DNA of 64,000 nt from contig NC_132891.1 of assembly GCF_030463535.1 (NCBI RefSeq), forward strand, positions 8,918,449-8,982,448. The letters run 5' to 3'. The notes under the pieces were generated by a model, which was given only the letters and a program-made list of their open reading frames with translations, was not told the origin of the DNA and searched no databases. The position numbers and the translations under genes are program-made. This document shows, one piece after another, positions 1-11,230 of this stretch; positions within the stretch are counted from its first letter, which is position 1; every line of letters begins with the position of its first letter. This DNA is from Salminus brasiliensis. Taxonomy: Eukaryota > Chordata > Actinopteri > Characiformes > Bryconidae.

Positions 1-2610
1 TTGCAGCTAGATTTCCACGAACAGACAGTAGTTTTATCCTTAGGTATTATTAGATGTATCTCTCATTGTAAATATACAGTAAAATGCATCCGACTTGTTG
101 ACATGCTGCTGAGTTCTGTGGTGGGGTTGTGGTGACCATTAAGGTCATATTTGTGCAGGACTTGCTGCATAGTAGAACAGTGAACCATGAGCACCACAGA
201 GTCTGCTAAATCTTCCTGAAGGTCTTTTTGCAGTCAGATGGGGGTTTTAATTTGACCTCCTCCGTTCCTAGTGCCCTTTCCTTAATCACATTCTGAGGAA
301 ACGGCTACCTGAAAAATTGTTCCTATCTTCCTATCGCCTTCTTCTCCTTTATGAGCATTAACTATTGGATTTGGAGGAGCTCATGGCTGCTGATTGCTGG
401 GACAATGTTTGAGCAGGCAGTTGTGTTCTGCCCTGTTCTGAATGTTTACTGCAGGATATTTATGCCCCTATCTAAAGCTGAAAGGCATGCCATGCTGCAA
501 GGGAGATACTAAAATAAGACTGGACAGTGAAATATCTTACATTCTTCAGAGGATAATTTATGGTTCTTGAAGTCACCTTCACCTCTGCACTGGTCCTGCT
601 GTGCATAACTACAGGGACACATCCATTCTCACCTTGAATTAATGCTAGCAGAGCTGCTTTGTCAGCTTGGCTGTTTCAGTGCCGGTGGCATATCAGCCAT
701 TCCCAATCTATGAATCTGGCACCCAGATTTGTTCCTGTAATGATTCTCAGTGCTTATGTAATAACTGGCCTGTCATCCAGATTAATGATTTTAGGAGTGG
801 CTGTGTGCTGGTTGATTTCCCACATGATGCCCTGAAAAGTCTGCCCTGAAAAAAGTCCATATCTGAAAATGTACATTTTCTTTAGTCCATGTGTTCATTG
901 AGTTTGTCTGAGCACACATCTGAAGACAATTTGTTTTTATATGAATTAACAGACAGTGGCCAAAATGTGAGATTTTAGTTTAGAGTTGTTCAAGGTTTAA
1001 GATTTCCAATTCTCCAAATTTACACAAATCAGGGCTGGATTCCCTGATGATTCTTAAACAGTCAAGCGAGCACCACACTGAACACTCTCTCTACCAGTTA
1101 AGATCAACCGTACCACTAAAACACTAAGGCTGAACAAGTTCAGTGGTATTTCTCCCTATCATACTAATAATGCCCATATCTGTCAAAGCAAGGGTCAAAG
1201 GGCAGTGATCTTGACTGACAGTCATTGTTCTGCTCTGACAATTTCAGGACATGTTCCCATTGGGATCATTGAGTCAATAGTAAAAGTGGGTGATGGGAAA
1301 ATGCATAAGATAATCATTTTTAATCATTTCCACGATAATATCCATAAAATTAACGTGAAGCCTGTCTCCGTATTAATCACAAACTGAGCAAACAGTGAAG
1401 ACAATAGATGGCTGGCCCTATGAACTAGATCTGGTCAGTGGCTAGAACTCAACACAAAAGGCGTTTGTTCCCTTCTGGGAAGAGACAAACTGGCTTAGAA
1501 AAAGTGGAAGCCCCCTCCCAACCCCCCAGATGTCTATTCCTCTGGAGAGTGTTGAGCTCATTGTGGACACTGCATAGTGGAGGGAAACACAGTGGTTGAG
1601 ACTACAACTACAAGGACTTTCCAGAAGCTATGAAGTCTTAAGAATGATTCTAATATGTAAAGCTTCAATTGGCAAAAAAACATGATGTGGAGATTTGTTA
1701 AACTCTAAAAACTCATCTTTACACATCATTTTTAGCGTGGAGGGCAGGTTCTTCAGAAAGCCTCGGAGAAGGCTAAGAAGTGCTCCTCCACACTTAGATC
1801 GCCAGCCAATTGCCCCAAGACGCCCACCTGAGAACTTCTTTACGTTTACAGTAGGATCTCTCACACTCTTTCATGTTTCAGCTGTCCTTTACTTCTCCAG
1901 TGAGACCTGCTGGGATGAAAAGAACCCCTTTCGCAAGAGGCTGAACGATAGCACCTGACGCACATACTGATGACTTCGCCCAACACAGGAGTACCGTAAA
2001 CTTCAAAGAGCTTCTTCTTCTAGCTTTGGAGTCAGTCATCACTACAAACCTGACTATGAACCTTAAAGCCTTCTGTTAAGAGGTTCCTCTCCGAGACAAT
2101 GGGATTTAAGGATTGGGTTTATCACGTTATTAGAGCGACGGCAAGCCAAGCTAAAGCTTTAGCGCTGTTCCTCTAATACCATTGCACCTTCCTGCAGCCT
2201 TGAAGGTATTTTTTGGCTCTTGCATTGCTTCTGCACTAATGTAGGGTTCTTTAGTTCTATGCCACGAGGGTTTCTTTGAGCAAAACCAAAGACAAACCAG
2301 GTTTGGTTCTCCAGAGAACCATGTTTGAAAAAAGAGATAACTGTGACTGTGAAGGTTTCAGGAGCCTTTACATAAAGCAAAGCAGTGGTCTCCAACCCAC
2401 CGTCTGAAAGTTCACCTTCTTGCAGGTTTCAACTCCAACCCAAACCCAACACAACTCGTTCAGCCAATCAAGGACTTCTGAAGGTAGTAATTAGAAGGAT
2501 CAGGAAGGGCGGATTAGGGTTGGATCCAAAGTCTGCGGGATTGTGTCTTTCCAGGAGCAGAGAGCAAGCTTCTATACCAATTTAAGGTTCTTCCTGAAAC
2601 CTTTAAACTT
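1..2610. other. Anonymous intergenic DNA
   Basis: No gene, RNA or clear repeat recognised. Overlapping frames at 1628-1958 on both strands show no family resemblance and no supporting splice context. Confidence 0.6.
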
Positions 2611-2620
2611 TAAACACTTA

Positions 2621-2642
2621 ACACACACACACACACACACAC
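2621..2642 (+). repeat. (AC)n microsatellite
   Basis: Eleven AC units. Confidence 0.95.
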
Positions 2643-2649
2643 CTCACTT

Positions 2650-2750
2650 AAGTCCTTTATAAAGAACTATTGAAAGGTTACTTAAGGGGACCAAAACTGG
2701 TTCTTTCATGGCATCTCTCCCAAGAACGCTTTATTTTTAAGAGTGAAGGT
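2650..2750. mobile_element. Half-copy of the AAAGGTGCTT-type MITE
   Basis: GGTTCTTTCATGGCATCTCT and CTTTATTTTTAAGAGTG match the right arm of the element at 47617-47803; the left arm is eroded. It directly follows a CA array. Confidence 0.55.
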
Positions 2751-3000
2751 CCCACTGCTTCTTCAAAATACTGGAGTTATTTTGGTTCTTCTGTACCTTT
2801 GTCTCTAAGGTATAAACAGAGGGAGAGGGAGAGGAAGAGAAAAGTAGAACAACGAGGGAGGGGGGCTTTATTACTGCAGCATGGTAAAAGTGTGCACTGT
2901 GATATGATGAAGTTAGTGAGCAGTCAAGATGTCTCCCGGCTTTCTAAGTTTGTTGGCATCAGACACAAGAGGAATGGGATTTACTGCAGCTTGCATGAAC

Positions 3001-3156
3001 TGGGAATGGAAGTCAATGTAAAATACGAGTTTATTCCAAGTAACTTAGAGCATTTCTGAAGGTCTGTTTATCCAGAATGATATACACAGTGTACAGAAGC
3101 AGCTACAGGGTTCGAACCATGGAGAAAAGAAAACGGACAAAAACGGAGATACGTGT
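3001..3156 (+). repeat. Dispersed repeat, family E, copy 1
   Basis: GGAAGTCAATGTAAAATACG, TTAGAGCATTTCTGAAGGTC and ATCCAGAATGATATACACAG align in order with 44991-45135 and partly with 41870-41965 and 51925-52085. It is of unknown class. Confidence 0.65.
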
Positions 3157-3159
3157 TTT

Positions 3160-3960
3160 ATGTAGTGGTGTATGTTACAGTTGTGAAAGTAGAGAGATGT
3201 GGAGATGATTTTTGATGCACCCAGTTGCGATGTTCTTATGAAGAGGGGCCTTACTTACTGTAGCTTATAGTGTAATATCTTTGCGTTCAGATTGTGCAAA
3301 ACAGACAGCAAAGTTCTTTCAGAAATAGAAGAAAACCACCATTCAGTTCTTACCCTCATCTTTCATAAGTTTACATAATACATCATGCAGTGCCTTTGGA
3401 GCTTTAACTCGCGCCATAATTCCTGTTTATTAAGACGCCCATTTTCAGTGTTGGGGGTGACGATAAGCCCGAACTAAATGCTGGAGGATTTCTTTACACT
3501 ATGATGGAGGAACTGAGCCCTGTAGACTGTAGAGGCTGAGTGCTTCACAATGGCTGTGCCTGCAGTCTCTTTCATGCATATTCAACAGCAGACCTTCAAA
3601 GGCCCTACCTTATGATTCTCTCATTGCAATCTTCCCTCCCCATGCAAAGCAGTCCTGCGTATTACTGCCCAAGGTCACTTACTTATTAAACCTGCGCTTC
3701 CTCAAAGCGGAGTGCCATCCTGCACTCAGCATCCACTCCGGCCTGTTCCCTTTCAAAAACCCTTTCTGAAATCTTCCTGAACAAGCGAGCAGGCGGTGTT
3801 CTGAGGACAGGGGGCTGTAGATATGCTTTTCATTTATTCATTTCATTGAGGCTTCAGTTTCACTAATGAGTCTGTTTGGTTTGGTGTTCTTTCATCTAGG
3901 GAGCGCAAAGCGTACAAACGTACATCTCTCTGAAATAATTTGAGCTGTTCTACGGGAACA
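3160..3960. other. Unique intergenic DNA
   Basis: No coding frame. Sequence is of ordinary complexity, with a pyrimidine-rich stretch near 3600-3780; nothing assigned. Confidence 0.6.
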
Positions 3961-4200
3961 ACGTTAGGCTACACTATTTACTGTTCGTTTTCGGAAACGT
4001 TAGTTGCCGCCGAAGATGGCTGCTTGCGTAAAGCCATCACAGATGCAGGCGGATAGACGAGACGAAGCTGTCAGAAAGCTGCCAATCCCAACGCAACTCC
4101 CATCTGAGGCGCCGTTACTCTGCGGTGGAGAACGTCTTCATCTGCTGCTTGGCAGGAGGGTCCTCAGAGACACGCCGAATTGACTGAGTGTGTCAGAGTT
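3960..4200 (+). other. CpG-rich island-like segment with YY1-like start
   Basis: About 16 CpGs in 210 bp within CpG-poor surroundings. It includes GCCGCCGAAGATGGCTGC at 4006-4023, which resembles a YY1 site over an ATG. From that ATG (4016) a 55-codon frame runs to TGA at 4183. I do not recognise the peptide. It could be a small promoter/first exon, a repeat remnant, or chance. Confidence 0.3.
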
Positions 4201-4337
4201 GAAGACAGAAACTGCATTCCCTGCAGATCCCACTAGGCCTGAAGATCATATTAAACAGAATATTAATACGAAGCACTGAAAAAATATATAAACAGCTTAC
4301 AAGGAAACTAAACAGAGTGTGTTCTACTGGAGTGTTT

Positions 4338-4495
4338 CCCTGATCTTATGAGTGAGGATTAAAGGAGTAGCTTGGTCAGAAATGCTAACATTGCTAACAG
4401 TCAGCGTAGCGTAGTGGATAACACTGCTAATTCTGATCTCATGAGTGAGGATTAAAGGACTAGTTTAGATGGAAATGCTAATGTTGCTAACACTA
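4338..4495 (+). repeat. Local duplication of a 60-bp unit
   Basis: ATGAGTGAGGATTAAAGGA is present at about 4348 and again at 4440. Both are followed by AAATGCTAA...TTGCTAACA. Spacing is about 92 bp with several substitutions. Confidence 0.8.
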
Positions 4496-4542
4496 CATGG
4501 GTTTGTAGAGCATAGTTGATAATGATGTTCTGACCCAGTCAT

Positions 4543-4715
4543 CTAACCATCACAGTTTGGCCTCAAGTGTCTCAGATCCTTATGCTCGTGCATTTTTCCT
4601 GCTTTTAACACCTTCATGAACTTACTGGTCACTTGCTGCCTTATATATCCCATCCCTTGACAGACACAACTGTGAATGATGCTAACACTACGAATGTTAT
4701 GGCTGATGTGTGTAC
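4543..4715 (+). repeat. Interspersed repeat, family D, copy 1
   Basis: Shares CTAACCATCACAGTTTG, CAGATCCTTATGCT, TTTTCCTGCTTTTAACACC and TATATCCCA with 26145-26335, ending in ATGTTATGGCTGATGTG. This terminus is typical of a widespread teleost DNA-transposon family ending GTTATGGCTGATCG. A minus-strand 72-codon frame here is spurious. Confidence 0.65.
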
Positions 4716-4799
4716 ATACCGAATGATAATTTGGAGCTTTTGGGGCTCCTGAGTGCTGCAATTGTTTAAGTGTTGACCCTAGAGAGTGTGATAGGTCTG

Positions 4800-4965
4800 G
4801 CTCTTACATGGTGGTCAGGATGGTCTGCACTCTCCCGCTATCACTCAGCGATGCTAGCCAATGTGGACATCTGTGAGCATCTGTGAGTTGACACAACAGA
4901 ATCGATAGCTCTCCTCCGAGCATGCTGAGCTGCCCAATGACATTGCATTTCAGGCAATTAAAAAA
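4800..4965 (+). mobile_element. SINE family B remnant
   Basis: Degraded; retains TCTGCACTCTCCCGCTATCA, TCAGCGATGCTAGCCAA and CTCCTCCGAGCATGCTGAGC, words that match the middle of family B in order. Confidence 0.5.
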
Positions 4966-7277
4966 ACTGTAAGTTTACATTGCATGCCAGCTTCACCCTT
5001 CCAGCACTGGTAGCATTCTGGATGGCATTTGTCCAACTCCATAACATGATTATAGTCTAAGGCACTCTGGATAAGAGCTTTTTCCAAATGCTGTAAGTGA
5101 AAGTGAATAGCCAGGAGGTAGCTTTAGTCTTTATGCAAATTGGGAGTCTAGCTTCCATTCATTGTTATCCATGCTGGATTTGGATTTGAGGATTTACATC
5201 TTAAAAAGTAAATGATGAGGCCGTTCTATTACAGCTTTTTCTATTGTTTTCACATAAACCTCACCACAAAACCCTTTAATACATTGGTAATGTTGAAGCA
5301 GAGGTAGGCCTGGTGCGGTAATGCGATCAGGTGAATCTTGAGATGAACTAACACTAACAGGTTCATTTCACAGTCACACATGCTTTCAAATTTAGCTTTA
5401 AAGCAGCAGTATGCAAGAATTGCCATTTCTTGCTCTTGGGCTCCCACTACAGCAAGGAAGTGTAATTCACACATTGGGTAGTTTTACAAGCGGAGACACA
5501 GAGGCAAAAGAAACAGCATGTTGTGTATGGTTAATGAGGCAGGTTTCAACCTGACAAAAGTCAGAACACGTGGCTAAAACTGCATAGGTGGTCGAGCCAC
5601 CGTGAATGTTCCAAGGTAGCATAGCATATCCAAGAACAGTGTAATTACCTACATCCCCATCATTAGGCCATACAACACCACTCACCTTCTTACACACAGG
5701 GATCTTTTTTCTAGGAATTATTATAGGAGTTCCTCCTATACTACTCATCATCAGGTAATGAGTTCTTTTTAGCATGGAGATGGAAGGTCATTGAGGTCAC
5801 AACTACACGCTTTTCTGAGGTCTTCACAACATGAGCATTGAGGGAATGTTTTTTCTTATGTCAATGGTCAAACAGACTGATGTAACTCTGGTGTAACATA
5901 ATGAGGCTTAAGCTTAGGTTGAATGTACCGACGGTACTAAACACAGCAGGTTACAATGACTTAACGCTGGAGTAGGTGAGCTAGTACAATGGTTCCCATC
6001 CAAGACCCCCCTCAATATCACTGCTGTGCTGTGTGCCTCCTCTCCAATAGTCAGAACCTCATGTGTTTTGGAAGGAGGGCTAAAATTTAGGCTTTAGCTT
6101 ATCTGTCATACTTTAAGGTAACATTTTGTCAATTGCAATAAATGACTTTAAACTCCATTTTATTCATTTACATCTTTCAGTGCCTAAATATCAGCATTGT
6201 GCTAAATGCTGACAGTAAAACCCAGCATTAGTGTGAACGTAGTCACTATAATGGCCAAGGCATCAACTAACCACACAGCAGCAGTGAAATGTGTATTGTG
6301 CTCTTACAGCTCTACTTTACTGTCACATTGCCTTTACCTTAGCTTCACATCCAAGCAGGTAACTAACACAAAATATGACTACACACCCAAGAGGAAGGTA
6401 GTCTGGGGAGAATGACAACACAATGATGGTAAGTGAAGAAAGTGGAAAGATATACCCAATATGCAAAAATCCGTGCCAGAAGCCAATGGGAAAGATGTGA
6501 GTTCTGCTCAATGAGGTTGCATCAACCACGTCATATAAATCCTACAGGTTACTGTAATTCAACCCCACAGACTCACTCAGTAACGTGTATTATAGACGAA
6601 GCTCAACAAGAGAGAAAGGATTAAAACAGGCAGCAGAGCAGTTTGTTTTTCTTAGTGTGGCATTTCCAAGCTCTCATGGGTCAATTGCTCTCCAGTTGCT
6701 GATAGCAACAGACTAAACTAAATTGCTATAAGTTGATTTAACTCAAAGATCCCAAGTGAACGAATTAGAAAATTAGTGGGGTGATATGAGTCAAATACAG
6801 TACTGTGCAAAAGCGTTTGGCAGACGTGACAATTAGAAAGAAAAGCTCCTTTATTTAATTAATATTAATATTTATAAAGATACTTTTTCTTACGGTGACA
6901 ATATGGCCTTTTGCCTTTCTGTTCTCATTTAGCTAATGTTGGACATACAATTCCAGTTGTTTAGTCTAATTAATAAACTGGAATAAAACTGTGTAAAGTA
7001 GTGAAATGTTTTATTCCTCACAGAAACAGGCAGGCTCCCAAGGGCCTCATACAACCACTGACTGGGGGTTTCTCCATATGGGTTGCATGTGTCACTGATG
7101 GGAGCAGTGTGCTGGTGGAGTGGCTTTGACAGTCTCATTTTAAAGCATTGATCCCTGACCTCTATAAAAGTGCTCCAGTTCACGCCTCTGCAGAGAAGCT
7201 CAAATCACTGCTTTCTTCCATGCTTCAGAACAGAGCAGTCAGGGGCAAGGCCTGTGCTACTGCTGCCTCACAAACCA

Positions 7278-7292
7278 CCCCCCCCCCCCCCC
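7278..7292 (+). repeat. Poly-C tract, 15 nt
   Basis: Uninterrupted C run; the reading frames crossing it are not genes. Confidence 0.95.
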
Positions 7293-7580
7293 AATCACTC
7301 ACCTGCAAACGACACTCCCCTGAGACATTTCACCCCCTCCTCCTCCTCAAAAAAGCACTCAGAGGTTAGGCTTCAGGGTTAGGGCCCTTTACTCCTCTGT
7401 CTAGGCAGCACTATTGTAAGGGTCACTGGTAGTTTGGCATGAGAGCCAAAGCTAAAGTGCACTCAATGAAAGCACAACACACACATCCTTCTCCCATACT
7501 TCTTTCTTCCTGTGCTACATGTTTAGCTAGTAGTAAAAAGGGGTTCTTTTTAGTCATAACAGTAGTGGAATTTCTTTTTG

Positions 7581-7583
<3 letters not shown>

Positions 7584-7642
<59 letters not shown>
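7584..7642. repeat. (TA)n microsatellite
   Basis: About 29 perfect TA units, self-complementary and likely to extrude a cruciform or be length-variable. Confidence 0.95.
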
Positions 7643-7645
<3 letters not shown>

Positions 7646-8674
7646 CAAAATAATATGGTAGAATTGTGTTATTAGATCCACATTTAGCAACTTTTCAGGT
7701 TTCAGGTTTTTCAGATGACCCATTCAGAAAGCGAACAACAATAAAATAAGATTCACTGTGCTAAATAAAACATGGACAAATAATCCCTACATTTTAATTA
7801 GTAAAATGTGAGAATTGGCATTTCACTATGTGTAAAATGCTATATACCTGTTTAGATATAACAGCTATAGTTGTTCAGTGTTTAATGAGATTTAGCTATA
7901 ATGGCTATGGCAGAAGAGTATTACTAGCTTATATCTTAATATGTAATGAGAAAAAAAAATCCTGCCAATCTGAAGGTAAAACACTCAATTCAGTCAAGGA
8001 AATAGTCTATATGAGCGTGTGTAGTGTTTATGCCGAGCTAACGTTTACGTCCAATTCTAAATTCTTAAACTCTAAACGGGCAACTCAACTGAGCGGTCAC
8101 ACACGCTTTTTAGGGTAGAGATATAAAGATTCAGAGATAGATTTTACTGTAACATTTCTGCCATTCAATAAAAAATATGATTGTTAGGGGGTGCAAAACA
8201 TTTCTTATGTCAACTATCTGTGTAGCATGAAGTAAATGTCTGAAGAGCCACATCATGCTAATACACTTTCTTTTTCCTCCAGCTTTCAGACAGAAGATTT
8301 TTATGACTTGCACCCAGTGGATACAATCGGCAGTACACACTATTCTATTAAATGAGGGGAATAAGATACATATAAGATGGTTTTTGCCCAGTTTATATTA
8401 CAGCAAATTGATCATGATAAAAGGTCGACCATGTGGTTACAATGCCTGTTATTGGGTTAGATAGTTTTTAATATTAAATATGAATGTATGATTTTTATAC
8501 AAGCAGTTTGAATCTATTTACCATGCGAATAACTATTTCAGCATTCTTTGATGTTTCATGGTTCTACATAGAACCGTTACCTTTACTAAAGAACCCATGA
8601 CCAACCCCCTTTTTAAAGAGTTGTTTTACCACTGCTAATTAAAAACTGATGTATATTCACAGACCAGCATGATT

Positions 8675-8747
8675 TGACCCAGATGGGACTTGAACCCACA
8701 ATCCTCAGCTCTGAAGGCTGATGCCTTATCCATTAGGCCACTGGGCC
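8675..8747 (-). tRNA. tRNA-Arg-like gene, anticodon UCA (copy 1)
   Basis: A full 73-nt cloverleaf can be drawn: acceptor GGCCCAG/CTGGGTC (one G-U), D arm GCCT...AGGC, anticodon stem TCAGC/GCTGA, T stem GTGGG/CCCAT (one G-U). Internal promoters are good: box A TGGCCTAATGG and box B GGTTCAAGTCC. A T run lies about 30 nt downstream. The body resembles vertebrate tRNA-Arg(CCU), but the loop CTTCAGA gives anticodon UCA, which would read UGA. It may be a decayed or retargeted Arg tRNA. Whether it is charged or expressed is unknown. Confidence 0.6.
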
Positions 8748-8907
8748 TATAGCAACAGTTATTTTCTTAAAATATCAAAGGAAATAATTTTTAAAAATTT
8801 AACGGAAACTTGTCTGGCTGTGTCCATTTCAGTTCACAGGTAACACTGTATATGAAATCATTTGATACAGTACACGATGCCCACAATACGCAAATGAGTA
8901 AGAAAAT

Positions 8908-8978
8908 TGCGCCAACCGGGAATCGAACCCAGATCTCAAGAATGGGAATCTTGCATGATACCACTACACCATTAGCAC
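8908..8978 (-). tRNA. tRNA-Gly(CCC), copy 1
   Basis: 71-nt tRNA gene closely matching vertebrate tRNA-Gly(CCC). The acceptor GTGCTAA/TTGGCGC pairs with two G-U; box A is TGGTGTAGTGG; anticodon stem-loop CAAGA-TTCCCAT-TCTTG; T arm CTGGG-TTCGATT-CCCGG. A TTTT Pol III terminator follows almost at once on the minus strand (plus-strand AAAA at 8903-8906). The acceptor 5' side differs from the usual GCGCC start, but pairing is kept. Confidence 0.8.
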
Positions 8979-9065
8979 AGTCACTATCAGATTAGGATTC
9001 CCAAGTAAGACAAAAGTATTCGTAATATAAGCAAAAAAAGAGCTTCTGGATTTCCCAGCATGATT

Positions 9066-9138
9066 TGACCCAGATGGGACTCAAACCCACAATCCTCAGC
9101 TCCAAAGGCTGATGCCTTATCCATTAGACCATTAGGCC
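9066..9138 (-). tRNA. tRNA-Arg-like gene, anticodon UUG (copy 2, probably decayed)
   Basis: Tandem duplicate of 8675-8747. The anticodon loop is CTTTGGA (UUG), the T loop TTTGAGT. The acceptor 5' strand GGCCTAA pairs poorly with CTGGGTC (a mismatch at the last pair), and D-stem base C12 has become T. A T run follows about 25 nt downstream. It is likely a pseudogene derived from copy 1. Confidence 0.5.
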
Positions 9139-9224
9139 TATAGCAACAGTATTTTTTATAAATATCAAAGGAAATCATTTGATACAGTACACGATGCCCA
9201 CAATACGCAAATGAGTAAGAAAAT

Positions 9225-9295
9225 TGCACCAACCAGGAATTGAACCCAGATCTCAAGAATGGGAATCTTGCATGATACCACTACACCATTAGCAC
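9225..9295 (-). tRNA. tRNA-Gly(CCC), copy 2 (diverged)
   Basis: Duplicate of 8908-8978 with the same CCC anticodon stem-loop. The T loop has become TTCAATT, the T stem has CCTGG, and the acceptor 3' strand TTGGTGC has an added G-U. Box B (GGTTCAATTCC) departs from consensus at the usual G. A TTTT terminator is conserved. It may be weakly active or inactive. Confidence 0.55.
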
Positions 9296-9369
9296 AGTCA
9301 CTATTAGGTCAGGATTCTCTGGTAATTTAAAAATAATCATAATATAAGCAACTTTCAGTTGTTTGTTTC

Positions 9370-9905
9370 TCTTTGTCTTTTATTCGGAAGATGAAATTCA
9401 TGTTCAGTTAGGTCGAAGTCTGGAGCTTAACTTGGCCAGTCTGAAACCTGGTCATCGTCTTGCTGCATGATGAGGGTCATATCAAACAATGACGGCCCTT
9501 ATGATTACATTGGATGCATTTCTCTGTATTGGCCTCTGTAGACTTCTGAATTCATTAATTAATGGACAGATTCCTTCTTTCTCCCCACTTTAACCTTTCC
9601 ATCACTGTGGTAAAGGTGAATTTTGGTCTAATCAGTCCATGGAACATTGCAGAACCTTTGTGGATCATCTCTGTAATTCTTTATAAATTTCCTTTCAATC
9701 TGAACTTCATATTCTTACAACTGATGAGTGGTTTGCCTGTTGTTGTACGGCCTTTATATTTCTGTCCTCAAAAACCGTCTTACCCCTGCCCCCTGGAGGT
9801 GTTTTGTGTTTTTTTTTTGGTCACAGCTCTACTGAGGGATTCCTATAGTAAAAACAAAAGTTATGGCCATGCTGTTCCCATACTTTTGACAGTATCCATA
9901 TTGGT
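9370..9905 (-). mobile_element. Tc1/mariner element relic
   Basis: Plus-strand words such as AACTTGGCCAGTCT, TTTTGGTCTAATCAGTCCAT and CATACTTTTGACAGTATCC are the reverse complement of a Tc1-type transposase gene and terminus. A plus-strand 124-codon open frame (9562-9936) is antisense to it and not a gene. No intact transposase frame remains. Confidence 0.65.
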
Positions 9906-10019
9906 TTGGGTTCTTAAAGAGAACTATATCATTTAATGCATTAATGAATTTAATAATATTGTATTATGATTATGATCAGAACAGTTCAACAGTATAGGTG
10001 GTTTGGTAACTTTTATCAA

Positions 10020-10135
10020 TAATTTTTCCTTGCCACCGTCGCCGTTAGCTTGCTCACTGTCTTTTACTAATTACTAATTATGTAAAGCTGCTTTGTGAAA
10101 ACAACATACAAATAAATTTGACTTGACTATTATTA
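10020..10135 (+). mobile_element. 3' end of a non-LTR-type interspersed repeat
   Basis: The terminal words GTAAAGCTGCTTTGTGA and ACAAATAAATTTGACTTGA are recognised as the 3' tail of a widespread fish retroposon. Only about 100 bp remain. A related end in the other orientation starts the repeat at 49290. Confidence 0.5.
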
Positions 10136-10884
10136 TACTAACAAATCATAACAATTGCAAGCTCATACCTATTTCATATCTTTACAGGAGACAAGTGATG
10201 ACCAGTGAATGTTAGTCAACTGCTCAGTGGCTGAAAGTGCAGATGAAGTAAAGAGATGCTGAGAACAGTGCAGCTGGAGCACACATGGTTCATTTGTACC
10301 AGTATTCAACTGGGATATGAGAAAAGCTGCTAGCCAGGCACAGGAAGGGAAGAATCTGTTACCTAAATTACCCTGTAACTCAGTCATATGGTGAGTGGGA
10401 GAAGTTAAAGAGGGGAATGAGAGCTGGGCCTGCTCCAGCTTCCCCCGCCGGCTCCTGTGTGCGAGAAGTATGGATGTGGGCTGGTCGGCTGGCTAACGTG
10501 CTGTGCTAAGACTGAAGCCCAGCCCAGGCTGGTGCAGTTTTCCTCATTAAAAGGAGGTCAGTGTGCAGTCAGGCAAATCACTCTGCATCTGGAAATATCC
10601 ACACTGCCTGTCCAGAAATGACCAGAAGATTCTGCACTATTCTACCCCGCCTGCTCAGGCAAAGATGGATGAATGGATAGAGGGATGGGTAGATGTTTAC
10701 GGCACTCGTCATGGAGAGCCAGCATTGGAGCATTTACTGGCTTGACCAACACAGTACAAAAGGAAAAGCTTGAAAAGCTCAGTGCAGACCTGAGAAGGAT
10801 AAATATTCATAATGATACAATCATAATGAGTTCTATATCACCACGGACTATGAGGCTGCCTTCCTAAAAGAAGCCCCTGCTCCA

Positions 10885-11230
10885 TAAATGAACACATTCA
10901 AGCTTAACTGAAGTTTGCAGCTGAGCACATGGACAAAGCCTTCTGGAGGAACTCTTTTTATGGTCAAATGACCAGACATATGTTTGGAGTAAGTAAAGAT
11001 GAGGCATTCAACCCCAAGAACAAAGTACTGTTAAGCATGGAGGTGGTAGCATCCTTAGCATAACTTCAAACCATTAGCTAGATGGTTGAAACATAGACAC
11101 AATTAGGTGTTCCAACAGGACAATGGCCCCAAACACACATCAAAGGAGCCTTCCAAAAGTCCTGATCCCAATTGAAAATACGGATTGCACTTAAAAGTCT
11201 TGCCAGGAAACCAACAAACTGAACTGATCT
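10885..11230 (+). mobile_element. Tc1/mariner transposase relic
   Basis: Fragments of a Tc1-like DDE transposase are readable in shifting frames: VKHGGGS near 11030-11055, then FQQDNGPKHTSKE near 11111-11150, which covers the second catalytic aspartate region. Frameshifts and stops make it non-functional. The ends are not identifiable. Confidence 0.7.

Larger units (their letters stand above)
4966..8640. other. Anonymous intergenic DNA
   Basis: Holds the poly-C and TA tracts listed separately and otherwise short AT-rich stretches. Frames of up to 102 codons (e.g. 5467-5775 minus) have no recognisable similarity or splice logic. Confidence 0.6.
8664..9325. repeat. Tandem duplication of a tRNA-Arg-like/tRNA-Gly unit
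   Basis: Units 8664-9005 and 9055-9325 share the two tRNA genes in the same order and strand, plus the intervening and flanking DNA (for example ATTTGATACAGTACACGATG in both). Unit 2 lacks about 70 bp present in unit 1 (roughly 8795-8860), with a short GAAAT word at both borders of the missing piece. This is consistent with a microhomology deletion. Confidence 0.85.

Noticed and set aside
1628-1958. Overlapping frames on both strands with an arginine/proline-rich stretch
   Set aside because: No family recognised, no splice-site pair forming a gene model, and the opposite-strand overlap suggests chance.
9562-9936. 124-codon plus-strand frame
   Set aside because: Reverse strand of a Tc1/mariner relic.
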